DNA of 6,536 nt from Solirubrobacteraceae bacterium (GCA_025935735.1 JAICUS010000351.1:1-6536), one strand, 5' to 3'. Counted from the first letter of the stretch, positions 1 to 6,536 are shown. The notes: generated by a model not told the origin, from the letters alone. Program-made: numbers and translations.

Positions 1-1053
1 ATCATCATCGGCGCCTACTGCATCGGCGCGAACAAGTCGTTCATCTTCGTCCGCGGCGAGTACGCCTACGTGGCCGACATCCTCGACGCGGCGGTGGCCG
101 AGGCCCGCGCGGCCGGCTTCCTGGGCGAGAACATCCTCGGCTCCGAGCACACGGTCGACCTGGTCGTGCACCGCGGCGCCGGCGCCTACATCTGCGGCGA
201 GGAGACGGCGCTGCTGGACTCGCTGGAGGGCAAGCGCGGCAACCCGCGGCTCAAGCCGCCGTTCCCGGCCGTCCAGGGCCTCTACCAGGGCCCGACCCTG
301 ATCAACAACGTCGAGACGCTGATGAACGTCCCGATCGTGCTGCGGATGGGCGGCAAGAAGTACGCCGAGATCGGCACCGAGACCTCCACCGGCACCAAGG
401 TGATCTCGATCTCCGGGCAGATCAGGCGGCCGGGCAACTACGAGATCGTCCTCGGCACCCCCGTGCGGGAGATCCTCTTCGACCTGGGCGGCGGGCCGCT
501 GGAGGGCCGCACGTTCAAGGCGTTCTTCCCCGGCGGCTCGAGCGCGCCGGTGCTGCCGCTGACCGACGACGAGGTGCTCGACCTGCCCTACGACTTCGAC
601 TCGCTGGCCAAGGCCGGCTCGATGCTCGGCTCGGGCGCGATCATCGTGTTCGACGACACGACCTCGATCGTCGACGTGGCGTTCAAGACCGCGCACTTCT
701 ACCGCCACGAGTCCTGCGGCAAGTGCTCGCCCTGCCGCGAGGGCACCCGCTGGACGGAGATGATGATCCGCCGGATCATGTCGGGCGACGCGACGCCGAT
801 GGACCTCGACGTCATGGCGCTGGTCTGCGAGCAGATGATGGGCACCGCGCTGTGCGTGCTCGCCGACGCCATGGCGATGCCGATCGGCTCGATGATCAAG
901 CACTTCCGGCCCGAGTTCGAGGAGTACATCGAGGCCGCGCGCGAGCGTGCGGGTCTGGGCCTGGCGATCCCGCAGGTCAACCGCGGCCGCCACGCCGGCC
1001 CGTACCCGATGGCCGACCCGGCGGGGATCGACCCGACGGCGGTCGTGTACTGA
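1..1053 (+). CDS. nuoF: NADH-quinone oxidoreductase subunit F (51 kDa, FMN/NADH-binding), 5'-truncated
   Basis: NuoF oxidises NADH, passes electrons through FMN to the 4Fe-4S cluster N3, and sits at the tip of the cytoplasmic arm. The reading frame is open from base 1, and 350 residues are visible before the TGA at 1051-1053. Family members are usually about 430-450 residues, so roughly 80-100 N-terminal residues, including the glycine-rich FMN/NADH loop, lie upstream. Visible residues 59-74 match the first 51-kDa signature (GAGAYICGEE, then TALLDS), followed by the flavin-site stretch TLINNVET. The second signature, ESCGKCSPCREG (bases 709-744), supplies three N3 cysteines at visible residues 239, 242 and 245, and the fourth is Cys285 in TALC. 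An internal GTG at base 70 could be taken for a start, but the residues before it (GANKSFIFVRGEY) are conserved NuoF sequence. The stop overlaps the nuoG ATG by one base. Family assignment is certain. Confidence 0.98.
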   Translation: MIIGAYCIGANKSFIFVRGEYAYVADILDAAVAEARAAGFLGENILGSEHTVDLVVHRGAGAYICGEETALLDSLEGKRGNPRLKPPFPAVQGLYQGPTLINNVETLMNVPIVLRMGGKKYAEIGTETSTGTKVISISGQIRRPGNYEIVLGTPVREILFDLGGGPLEGRTFKAFFPGGSSAPVLPLTDDEVLDLPYDFDSLAKAGSMLGSGAIIVFDDTTSIVDVAFKTAHFYRHESCGKCSPCREGTRWTEMMIRRIMSGDATPMDLDVMALVCEQMMGTALCVLADAMAMPIGSMIKHFRPEFEEYIEAARERAGLGLAIPQVNRGRHAGPYPMADPAGIDPTAVVY

Positions 1054-3638
1054 TGCCGCGGCCGCAGGTCGAGACGATCACGTTCTCGCTGGACGGGCGC
1101 GAGGTGCAGGCGCCCGAGGGGCTGATGCTGGTCGACGCCGCCAAGTACGGCGACGTCGAGATCCCGGTGTTCTGCTACGAGCCCAAGCTCGGCCAGCCGG
1201 TCGGCGCCTGCCGCCAGTGCCTCGTGGAGATCGAGGGCATCCCGAAGCTGCAGACGGCGTGCTCGACGCCGGTCAAGGACGGCATGGTCGTGCACACCCA
1301 GACCGATCGCGTCCGCTGGGCCCAGCGGGCGATCGTGGAGTTCCTGCTGCTCAACCACCCGCTCGACTGCCCGGTGTGCGACAAGGGCGGCGAGTGCCCG
1401 CTGCAGGACATCAGCTACGGCTGGGGCGCGGGCACGTCGCGCAACCTGGAGCCCAAGCGCCACTTCAAGAAGCCGCTGGAGCTCTCGCCGCTGATCGCCA
1501 TCGACCGCGAGCGCTGCATCCTCTGCTACCGCTGCGTGCGCTTCTCCCAGGAGCTCTCGGAGGACTACCAGCTCGTGCTGGTGGATCGCGGTGCCGCCAC
1601 CTTCGTGGGCACGTTCGACGGCCACCCGTACGTCGCGCCGTTCTCGGGCAACATCATCGAGCTGTGCCCGGTGGGCGCGCTGACGTCGATGGCCTACCGC
1701 TTTCGCGCGCGGCCGTGGGACATCGAGGGCGCGGGCACGGTGTGCACGCTCTGTCCCGCCCAGTGCAACGTCACGCTGACCGTGCGCGACGAGCGCGTGC
1801 TGCGCGTGCTGGCCCGCGACCACGCCGAGGTCGACGACGGCTGGCTGTGCGACAAGGGCCGCTTCGCCTACCAGTACACGCACTCCGACCAGCGGCTCGC
1901 GCAGCCGATGGTGCGCGAGGGCACCGAGCTGATGCCGGCGAGCTGGGAGAAGGCGCTCGACCACGCGGCGAAGCTGCTCGAGACCGCGGGGCCGCGGGCG
2001 GCGGCGCTGGCGGCCGGCGAGACGACCAACGAGGAGGCATTCCTCCTGCAGGGCCTGCTGCGCGACCACCTGGGCTCGAGCCACCTCAGCTCGCGCCCGG
2101 GCGGCGAGCTCGGCCTCGACGTGGCCCGCGCGCTGGCCGAGCCGAGCCTGCAGGCGAGCGTCCCGGACCTCGAGTTCGCCCACACGGTCCTCCTCTTGGA
2201 AGCCGACCCGATCGACGACGCGCCGATCCTCGACCTGCGCATCCGCAAGGGCATCCGCCGGCACGGGACGAAGCTCGTGGTGGCCAGCGCCCGGCCGACC
2301 GCGCTGGACGCGAGCGCCGTCGCGGCGCTGCGCTACGCCCCCGGTGCCGCCGAGGCGTTCCTGGTGGCGCTCGACGCGGCGCTGGCCGGCGACGAGGGCA
2401 ACCTGGGCGGCGCGGCGAGCGCCGCGGGCACGAGCGCCGGCGCGGTGCGCGACTTCCTGACGGCCCTGCGCGCGGCGGGCGAGGAGGTCGTGATCGTCTA
2501 CGGCGAGCGGCTGCTGCGCGGCCAGGCCGGCAGGGCGCTGCTCAACCTCGCCACCCGGCTCGGCCTGCGCGGAATCCCGGGCGCCGGGCTGCTCGAGCTG
2601 CCGTCCTCGACGAACGGCCGCGGCCTGCGCGAGGCCGGCTTCGCCCCCGGCCACGGCCCGGGCTATGCGTCCCTGGCCCAGCCCGGCCGCGATGCCCGCG
2701 GGATCGCCGAGGGCCTGGCGGAGGGCGAGCTGCACACGGTCTGGCTGCACCACGCCGACCCGCTGCGCACGCACCCGGACCGCGCGCTGTGGGAGCGGGC
2801 GCTGCACACCGCCCAGGGCGTGATCGCGGTCGACACCGTGCTCACCGACACGATGCGCGAGCACGCCGACGTCGTCTTCCCCGCCGAGGCCTACGCCGAG
2901 AAGGAGGGCACGCTGACCCACCCCGACGGCCGCGTCCAGCGGCTGCGCCCGGCGATCGGGCGCCCGCGCGGCGGGCACGGCGTGCGCGCGCTCTGGCAGG
3001 TCATCTCCGACATCGCGCGGCGCATCGGCTACGACGAGGGCGCGATGCTGACCGGCGCGATCGTCTCCCGGCGGCTGTTCGCCGCGGTGCCGTTCTATGA
3101 AGGGCTGACGCTGGACGAGATCGGCGGGCGGGGCATCCGCTGGCCGGAGCGCGGCCCGTTCGTCTCCCCCGAGTGGGAGCTCGCAGCGCTCGAGGTCCCG
3201 GCGAGCGCGCCCGCCGCGCGCGACGGCGCGCTGCGGCTGGGCACGTTCCGCTCGCTGTGGGCCTCTAAGGAGGTCGAGGCCTCGCCGGCGCTGCACTTCC
3301 TGCGCCCGCAGCAGGTGGTCGAGCTCTCGCCGGCCGACGCCGACGCGCTGGGCATCCGCGAGGGCGACCGGGTGGAGGTCGGATCCAACGGCACCCGCGT
3401 GCGCGGGCCGGTGCGACTGCGCGCGGCGATCCCCGCGGGCAGCGTGTTCGTGGCCGAGGGCACCCACGCCGACCCGGCCAACGCGCTGACCGAGCGCACC
3501 GTCGGGGTCCGTCGCGTGGGCGGCGCGCCTGAGCTGCACGACCCGGCGCTCGCCATCCAGGTGGCGCCGGGGATCGAGGGCCGCTCGGAGATGCCGCCGT
3601 CGGCCCCGCTCGACATCCCGCCCCCGGAGGTCACGTGA
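1053..3638 (+). CDS. nuoG: NADH-quinone oxidoreductase subunit G (75 kDa iron-sulfur subunit)
   Basis: NuoG relays electrons from NuoF toward NuoI in the cytoplasmic arm. It has 861 residues, within the family range of about 780-910. The N-terminal 2Fe-2S ferredoxin domain has Cys41, 53, 56 and 70 (cluster N1b). The His-Cys3 motif for N5 is His102, Cys106, 109 and 115. A 4Fe-4S domain holds N4 with Cys155, 158, 161 and 205 (RCILCYRC, then ELCPVGAL). Cys231, 234, 238 and 266 form C-x2-C-x3-C-x27-C, the N7 motif found in only some bacteria. From about residue 275 on, the protein is a molybdopterin-oxidoreductase-like domain that has lost its cofactor role in this family. It contains the segment around ADVVFPAEAYAEKEGT, then a molybdopterin-dinucleotide-type beta domain at about 745-840 and a proline-rich tail. 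The ATG overlaps the nuoF stop (TGATG) and has only a weak GGCGG upstream, so translational coupling is likely. This start gives a normal ferredoxin N-terminus; longer in-frame extensions would run into nuoF coding sequence. Confidence 0.98.
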   Translation: MPRPQVETITFSLDGREVQAPEGLMLVDAAKYGDVEIPVFCYEPKLGQPVGACRQCLVEIEGIPKLQTACSTPVKDGMVVHTQTDRVRWAQRAIVEFLLLNHPLDCPVCDKGGECPLQDISYGWGAGTSRNLEPKRHFKKPLELSPLIAIDRERCILCYRCVRFSQELSEDYQLVLVDRGAATFVGTFDGHPYVAPFSGNIIELCPVGALTSMAYRFRARPWDIEGAGTVCTLCPAQCNVTLTVRDERVLRVLARDHAEVDDGWLCDKGRFAYQYTHSDQRLAQPMVREGTELMPASWEKALDHAAKLLETAGPRAAALAAGETTNEEAFLLQGLLRDHLGSSHLSSRPGGELGLDVARALAEPSLQASVPDLEFAHTVLLLEADPIDDAPILDLRIRKGIRRHGTKLVVASARPTALDASAVAALRYAPGAAEAFLVALDAALAGDEGNLGGAASAAGTSAGAVRDFLTALRAAGEEVVIVYGERLLRGQAGRALLNLATRLGLRGIPGAGLLELPSSTNGRGLREAGFAPGHGPGYASLAQPGRDARGIAEGLAEGELHTVWLHHADPLRTHPDRALWERALHTAQGVIAVDTVLTDTMREHADVVFPAEAYAEKEGTLTHPDGRVQRLRPAIGRPRGGHGVRALWQVISDIARRIGYDEGAMLTGAIVSRRLFAAVPFYEGLTLDEIGGRGIRWPERGPFVSPEWELAALEVPASAPAARDGALRLGTFRSLWASKEVEASPALHFLRPQQVVELSPADADALGIREGDRVEVGSNGTRVRGPVRLRAAIPAGSVFVAEGTHADPANALTERTVGVRRVGGAPELHDPALAIQVAPGIEGRSEMPPSAPLDIPPPEVT
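3266..3274 (+). other. Full-length Shine-Dalgarno-like match inside nuoG
   Basis: TAAGGAGGT, which would pair perfectly over nine bases with the usual 16S rRNA 3' end, lies within nuoG codons 738-741 (Ser-Lys-Glu-Val). No ATG, GTG or TTG follows at a workable distance, so it does not mark a hidden gene start. It could slow ribosomes before the C-terminal beta domain, or it could be chance. A function is not shown by the sequence. Confidence 0.35.
3626..3630 (+). promoter_or_regulatory. Ribosome binding site for nuoH (GGAGG), decides the start
   Basis: GGAGG in the last codons of nuoG lies 7 bases before the ATG at 3638 but only 4 before the alternative GTG at 3635. This favours the ATG as the nuoH start. 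It is one of the clearest Shine-Dalgarno sequences at a gene junction in the window. Confidence 0.7.
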
Positions 3639-4660
3639 TGCTCGCCGACGTGGGCTACTTCGAGCCCTGGTGGATGCAGATCGCCAAGTCGCTGGCGATC
3701 TTCTTCGTCGTCTTCAACCTCGTGCCGATCGCGCTGATCGCCGACCGCAAGGTGCTGGGCCGCTTCCAGCACCGCTACGGCCCCAACCGGGTCGGCCCGT
3801 TCGGCGCGCTGCAGCCGATCGCCGACATCGGCAAGCTGATCTTCAAGGAGCAGTTCCGCCCGCGCACGTCCATGGGCTGGCTGTTCGCGCTCGCGCCCGC
3901 GATCTCCATGATCACCGCCGCGGCGACCATCGCGATCATCCCGTTCGGCGACGTCGTCGACATCTTCGGCACCAAGACGGGCCTGTATGGCGTCGACCCG
4001 TCGATCGGGATCCTCTTCGCGTTCGCGTTCGGCGGGATCGCGTTCTACGGGCTGATGCTCGGCGGCTGGTCGTCGGGCTCCAAGTACAGCTTCCTCGGCT
4101 CGATGCGCGCGGCCGCGCAGCTCATCTCCTACGAGGTGGCGCAGAGCCTGTCGATCGTCGGCGTGATCATGATGACCGGGACGCTGTCGCTGACCGGCAT
4201 CGTCGAGTGGCAGGCGAACCACGTCGCGTTCTTCCTCCCGCAGTTCGTCGGCTTCCTGATCTTCATGGTGGCCGGCTTCGCCGAGACCAACCGCGCGCCG
4301 TTCGACCTCGCGGAGGCCGACGCCGAGCTGGTGGGCGGCTACAACACCGAGTACGGCGGCGGGCGCTTCGCCGCGTTCTTCGCCGCCGAGTACCTCAACG
4401 TGGTCGTCGTCTCCGGCATCGCCGTGACGATCTTCTTCGGCGGCTGGACGCTGCCGTTCGGCATCGAGCCGCCGAACTGGGTCGACCCGATCGTGGTGAT
4501 CGTGAAGATGCTGATCGGCGTGTTCTTCTTCATCTGGGTGCGGGCGACGCTGCCGCGCCTGCGCTACGACCAGCTGATGGCCTTCGGCTGGAAGATCCTG
4601 CTGCCGCTGGCCACGTTGAACGCCCTGGTGACCGCGATCCTCGTGGTGGTGCTGTCCTGA
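3638..4660 (+). CDS. nuoH: NADH-quinone oxidoreductase subunit H (membrane subunit, quinone site)
   Basis: NuoH anchors the cytoplasmic arm in the membrane. It helps form the quinone pocket and the start of the proton path. It has 340 residues with about eight membrane segments, near residues 14-34, 82-102, 122-142, 164-184, 197-215, 248-272, 283-302 and 317-338. The first family signature is RYGPNRVGPFGALQP (46-60) followed by IADIGKLIFKE. The second is ETNRAPFDLAEADAEL (216-231), the acidic loop near the quinone site, followed by NTEYGGGRF. Most relatives have Glu where this protein has Asp228, so the charge is kept. Two starts are possible: GTG at 3635 or ATG at 3638. I prefer the ATG because GGAGG at 3626-3630 lies 7 bases upstream and the TGATG overlap repeats that of nuoG and nuoI. 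The GTG would add one Met and leave a spacer of only 4 bases. Confidence 0.98.
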   Translation: MLADVGYFEPWWMQIAKSLAIFFVVFNLVPIALIADRKVLGRFQHRYGPNRVGPFGALQPIADIGKLIFKEQFRPRTSMGWLFALAPAISMITAAATIAIIPFGDVVDIFGTKTGLYGVDPSIGILFAFAFGGIAFYGLMLGGWSSGSKYSFLGSMRAAAQLISYEVAQSLSIVGVIMMTGTLSLTGIVEWQANHVAFFLPQFVGFLIFMVAGFAETNRAPFDLAEADAELVGGYNTEYGGGRFAAFFAAEYLNVVVVSGIAVTIFFGGWTLPFGIEPPNWVDPIVVIVKMLIGVFFFIWVRATLPRLRYDQLMAFGWKILLPLATLNALVTAILVVVLS

Positions 4661-5190
4661 TGCCCTACGACCCTGGTGACGTCGTCGAAGTGCAGCGCGG
4701 GCCGCGGCCCGGGCCGGCCGCCGGCACCTACCGCGCCTTCGCCGCGACGCTGCGCGGCCTGAAGATGACGATGGGCCGCCTCGTCGAGGGGCCGATGACG
4801 ATCAACTACCCGGAGGAGAAGACCCCGGTCTACCCGCGCTTCCGCGGCCGCCACAAGCTGCACCGCTTCGAGGACTCCGGCCTGGAGAAGTGCGTCGGCT
4901 GCTCGCTGTGCGCGGCGGCCTGCCCGGCGGACTGCATCCGCGTCGTGGCCGCGGAGAACACGCCGGAGAACCGGGTCAGCGCGGGCGAGCGCTACGCGGC
5001 GGTCTACGAGATCAACCTGTCGCGCTGCATCTTCTGCGGCTACTGCGAGATCGCCTGCCCGTTCGACGCGATCACCATGGGCCACGACTACGAGATGGCG
5101 GACTACAACCGCTCGGACCTGATCTTCACCAAGGAGATGCTGCTCGCCGAGCCGCTGGAGCGCACCCCGTTGCGCACGGCGGACGAGTAG
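4660..5190 (+). CDS. nuoI: NADH-quinone oxidoreductase subunit I (2x[4Fe-4S] ferredoxin-like)
   Basis: NuoI carries clusters N6a and N6b, which pass electrons toward the terminal cluster N2 and quinone at the junction with the membrane arm. It has 176 residues. An N-terminal Gly/Pro-rich stretch (about 1-22) leads into an amphipathic helix (YRAFAATLRGLKMTMGRL) that in this family lies along the membrane. Two ferredoxin motifs follow: Cys78, 81, 84 and 88 (CVGCSLCAAACP) and Cys123, 126, 129 and 133 (CIFCGYCEIACP). By family precedent one cluster uses Cys78/81/84/133 and the other Cys88/123/126/129. Cys92 (in CPADC) is extra and probably not a ligand. The ATG overlaps the nuoH stop (TGATG), and no clear Shine-Dalgarno sequence is visible, so coupled translation from nuoH is likely. 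The conserved body RFRGRHKLHRFEDSGLEKC is typical of bacterial NuoI. Confidence 0.98.
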   Translation: MPYDPGDVVEVQRGPRPGPAAGTYRAFAATLRGLKMTMGRLVEGPMTINYPEEKTPVYPRFRGRHKLHRFEDSGLEKCVGCSLCAAACPADCIRVVAAENTPENRVSAGERYAAVYEINLSRCIFCGYCEIACPFDAITMGHDYEMADYNRSDLIFTKEMLLAEPLERTPLRTADE

Positions 5191-5206
5191 CCTGGCGCGT
5201 CGGGGC

Positions 5207-5827
5207 ATGGCTGGGGTCATCTTCTTCATCGCGGCGATCGGCGCCGTGGCGGGCGCGGTAGGGACGGTCGTCCTGCGCAACCCGTTCCACTCGGTGCTGG
5301 CGCTCGTCTCCCACCTGATCTTCCTCGCGATGCTGTTCCTGCTGCTGCGGGCCGAGTTCGTGGCCGCCGCGCAGGTGATCGTCTACGCCGGCGCGGTGAT
5401 GGTGCTCTACGTGTTCGTCGTCGGCTATGTCGGCGGCATGGAGGCGGGCCTGGCCGGCAAGACCGGGCCGGGCATCCGCGCGCTGTCGATCGTGTTCGCG
5501 CTGGCGCTCTTCGTCGAGCTGGCGATCGCGCTGATCGGCTCGGGCGTCTCGGCGCTGGACACCGAGGGCGCGCCCTACCACCGCCCGTTCGGCGAGCCGT
5601 CCGAGGTCGGCCGCCAGTTCCTCACCACCTACCTGGTGGCGTTCGAGGTCGCGTCGCTGCTGCTGCTGGTCGCGGCCGTGGGCGCGGTCATCCTCGCCCG
5701 CCGGCGGGCCGGGCTGGGCGAGCCGCGCGAGCTCGAGGTGCGCGACCTGCTCAGCGGCTCGCACCTCACCCAGGGCGACGCCGAGGAGGGCACGCTGCTG
5801 GAGGCCGGAGGCCCGCCGCACGTATGA
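5207..5827 (+). CDS. nuoJ: NADH-quinone oxidoreductase subunit J (membrane subunit)
   Basis: NuoJ is a small membrane subunit between NuoH and the antiporter-like subunits. In this family its third helix changes shape during the catalytic cycle. It has 206 residues and about five membrane helices, near 3-23, 29-49, 54-76, 93-113 and 143-164. The family hallmark AEFVAAAQVIVYAGAVMVLY spans 49-68, and RNPFHSVLALV follows the first helix. A charged tail of about 40 residues (165-206) extends beyond the last helix. This tail is longer than in the short proteobacterial proteins but not surprising for actinobacteria. It is the only gene in the window that does not overlap its upstream neighbour: 16 bases separate it from nuoI. 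The ATG at 5207 has only a GGGG (5202-5205) one base upstream, which is too close to act as a good ribosome site. No better in-frame start is visible, and the first helix begins right after this Met. Confidence 0.97.
   Translation: MAGVIFFIAAIGAVAGAVGTVVLRNPFHSVLALVSHLIFLAMLFLLLRAEFVAAAQVIVYAGAVMVLYVFVVGYVGGMEAGLAGKTGPGIRALSIVFALALFVELAIALIGSGVSALDTEGAPYHRPFGEPSEVGRQFLTTYLVAFEVASLLLLVAAVGAVILARRRAGLGEPRELEVRDLLSGSHLTQGDAEEGTLLEAGGPPHV
5807..5811 (+). promoter_or_regulatory. Putative ribosome binding site for nuoK (GGAGG)
   Basis: GGAGG lies within the last codons of nuoJ, 12 bases before the nuoK ATG at 5824. The spacing is longer than ideal. Because nuoK also overlaps nuoJ by ATGA, coupling may matter more than this site. 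Confidence 0.5.
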
Positions 5828-6123
5828 ACATCACCTGGTACCTGGTCGTCTCGGCGCTGATCTTCTCCACCGGCGCGGGCGGCGTGCTCACGCGGCGCAA
5901 CCCGCTGGTCATCCTGCTCTGCCTGGAGCTGATGCTCAACGGGGCCAACCTCTCGCTCGTGGCCTTCGCGCGCGCGCACGGGAACATGGGCGGGCAGATC
6001 TTCGCGCTGATCGTGATGGTGGTCGCCGCCTGTGAGGTGGCGGTCGGGCTCGGCCTGATCGTGGCGATCTTCCGCCGCCGGCTGCCGATCGACGTGGACG
6101 AGCTGCGGGAGCTCCAGGGTTGA
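5824..6123 (+). CDS. nuoK: NADH-quinone oxidoreductase subunit K (MrpC-like membrane subunit)
   Basis: NuoK is the smallest core membrane subunit, related to MrpC of Na+/H+ antiporters, and forms part of the proton route in the membrane arm. It has 99 residues, the usual length of about 100. Three helices are visible, near 3-22, 28-49 and 59-83. The two membrane glutamates essential in the family are present: Glu35 in LCLELMLNGANL and Glu71 in AACEVAVGLGLIV, matching Glu36 and Glu72 of the E. coli protein with a one-residue offset. The C-terminus is a short charged tail (RRRLPIDVDELRELQG). The ATG overlaps the nuoJ stop by four bases (ATGA), and the stop overlaps the TTG start of nuoL. Nothing suggests damage. 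Confidence 0.98.
   Translation: MNITWYLVVSALIFSTGAGGVLTRRNPLVILLCLELMLNGANLSLVAFARAHGNMGGQIFALIVMVVAACEVAVGLGLIVAIFRRRLPIDVDELRELQG
6107..6111 (+). promoter_or_regulatory. Putative ribosome binding site for nuoL (GGGAG)
   Basis: GGGAG near the 3' end of nuoK is 8 bases upstream of the TTG at 6120. This spacing supports TTG as the nuoL start. No ATG or GTG is as well placed in that frame. Confidence 0.55.
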
Positions 6124-6536
6124 GCACGTTCGGCTGGCTCGTCCTGGCGTTCCCCCTCGCGGGCAGCGTGCTGATCGCGCTGACCTTCCGCGTGCTGCCC
6201 TCGCGGGTGCACGGCTGGCTGGGGACGCTGGCCATCTTCCTGTCGTTCCTGAGCGCCGTGGAGATGTTCCTCAAGCTCCAGGACCGCGCGGAGGACTCCA
6301 AGCAGGTCGTCTCGGTGGGCTGGAGCTACGCCGTCACGACCGGGATCGACGCCAAGTTCGCCATCCTCATCGACCCGCTGTCGGTGCTGATGGCGCTGAT
6401 CGTCTCCGGCGTCTCGACGCTCATCCACCTGTGGGCGGTGGCCTACATGGGCGGCGACCGCGGCTATACGCGGTTCTTCAGCTACCTGAACTTCTTCGTG
6501 TTCAGCATGCTGCTGCTGGTGATGGCGAGCAACTTC
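6120..6536 (+). CDS. nuoL: NADH-quinone oxidoreductase subunit L (antiporter-like), 3'-truncated
   Basis: NuoL is the distal antiporter-like subunit (Mrp family) and one of the proton-pumping modules. The first 139 residues are visible and the frame is open to the window end; the full protein is normally more than 600 residues. The N-terminus reads MSTFGWLVLAFPLAGSVLIA when the TTG at 6120 is read as Met. This aligns with the usual first helix (hydrophobic with a Pro-Leu-x-Gly turn). Later landmarks are DPLSVLM (85-91), LIHLWAVAYM (101-110), GYTRFFSYLNFFVFSMLLLV (115-134) and the MASN equivalent of the family's LADN motif. The window ends just before the Gly-Trp-Glu segment with the key glutamate, so that residue cannot be checked. 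The TTG overlaps the nuoK stop (TTGA), and GGGAG at 6107-6111 lies 8 bases upstream. Identification is secure. The exact start is likely but not proven. Confidence 0.95.
   Translation, partial: MSTFGWLVLAFPLAGSVLIALTFRVLPSRVHGWLGTLAIFLSFLSAVEMFLKLQDRAEDSKQVVSVGWSYAVTTGIDAKFAILIDPLSVLMALIVSGVSTLIHLWAVAYMGGDRGYTRFFSYLNFFVFSMLLLVMASNF

Noticed and set aside
70..72. GTG as a possible nuoF start
   Set aside because: The frame is open upstream to base 1 and the preceding residues are conserved NuoF sequence. The gene is truncated by the window edge.
2032..2047. A 6-bp inverted repeat (AGGAGG / CCTCCT, 4-base loop) considered as a terminator or regulatory hairpin
   Set aside because: It lies inside nuoG coding for Glu-Glu-Ala-Phe-Leu-Leu, is short, and no T-run follows. 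It is best explained by codon use.
947..3100. A 717-residue + strand frame overlapping nuoG in another frame
   Set aside because: It is Arg/Ala/Gly-rich with no domain, and nuoG in the true frame carries every expected cluster ligand.
699..3539. A 946-residue open frame on the - strand opposite nuoF and nuoG
   Set aside because: Its translation is low-complexity Arg/Ala/Gly/His/Gln-rich sequence with no recognisable domain. It spans the nuoF-nuoG junction and lies opposite conserved Fe-S proteins. Stop-free antisense frames are expected from strong GC bias at third codon positions.
3095..4222. A 375-residue - strand frame opposite the end of nuoG and the first half of nuoH
   Set aside because: It is the same GC-bias artefact: charged, repetitive composition, no motif, and it crosses a clear nuoG-nuoH boundary.
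3670..4659. The upstream extension of the nuoI frame through nuoH (would give a 506-residue protein)
   Set aside because: Only the part from 4660 resembles NuoI. The upstream part is an Arg/Asp-rich shadow of nuoH, so this is not a real fusion.

Overview
The window is a continuous stretch of a nuo operon, which encodes the proton-pumping NADH:quinone oxidoreductase (respiratory complex I). All genes are on the + strand in the standard bacterial order: nuoF (3' part), nuoG, nuoH, nuoI, nuoJ, nuoK and nuoL (5' part). There is essentially no non-coding DNA. Five of the six gene junctions overlap by 1 or 4 bases (TGATG, ATGA or TTGA), and the only gap is 16 bases between nuoI and nuoJ. No promoter, terminator, RNA gene, mobile element, repeat array or CRISPR is visible.

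The DNA is very GC-rich (roughly 70% by eye) with strongly G/C-biased third codon positions. That bias explains the long spurious reading frames on both strands. Base composition, protein style and gene order suggest a high-GC actinobacterium. The NuoH and NuoI sequences would fit a deep-branching group such as Thermoleophilia/Solirubrobacterales. This placement is an inference from memory and needs a database search.

The genes cover all three parts of the enzyme. NuoF (NADH/FMN site, cluster N3) and NuoG (clusters N1b, N4, N5 and the optional N7) belong to the cytoplasmic NADH-dehydrogenase and electron-relay arm. NuoI (N6a and N6b) carries electrons on to the quinone site, which NuoH helps form at the membrane. 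NuoJ, NuoK and NuoL belong to the membrane arm that moves protons. Every cluster ligand and key membrane carboxylate that should lie within the window is present, so all seven products look functional.

I found no undescribed system here. The findings are small: a full-length Shine-Dalgarno match inside nuoG, a TTG start for nuoL, retention of the N7 ligands, and minor departures from family motifs in NuoF.
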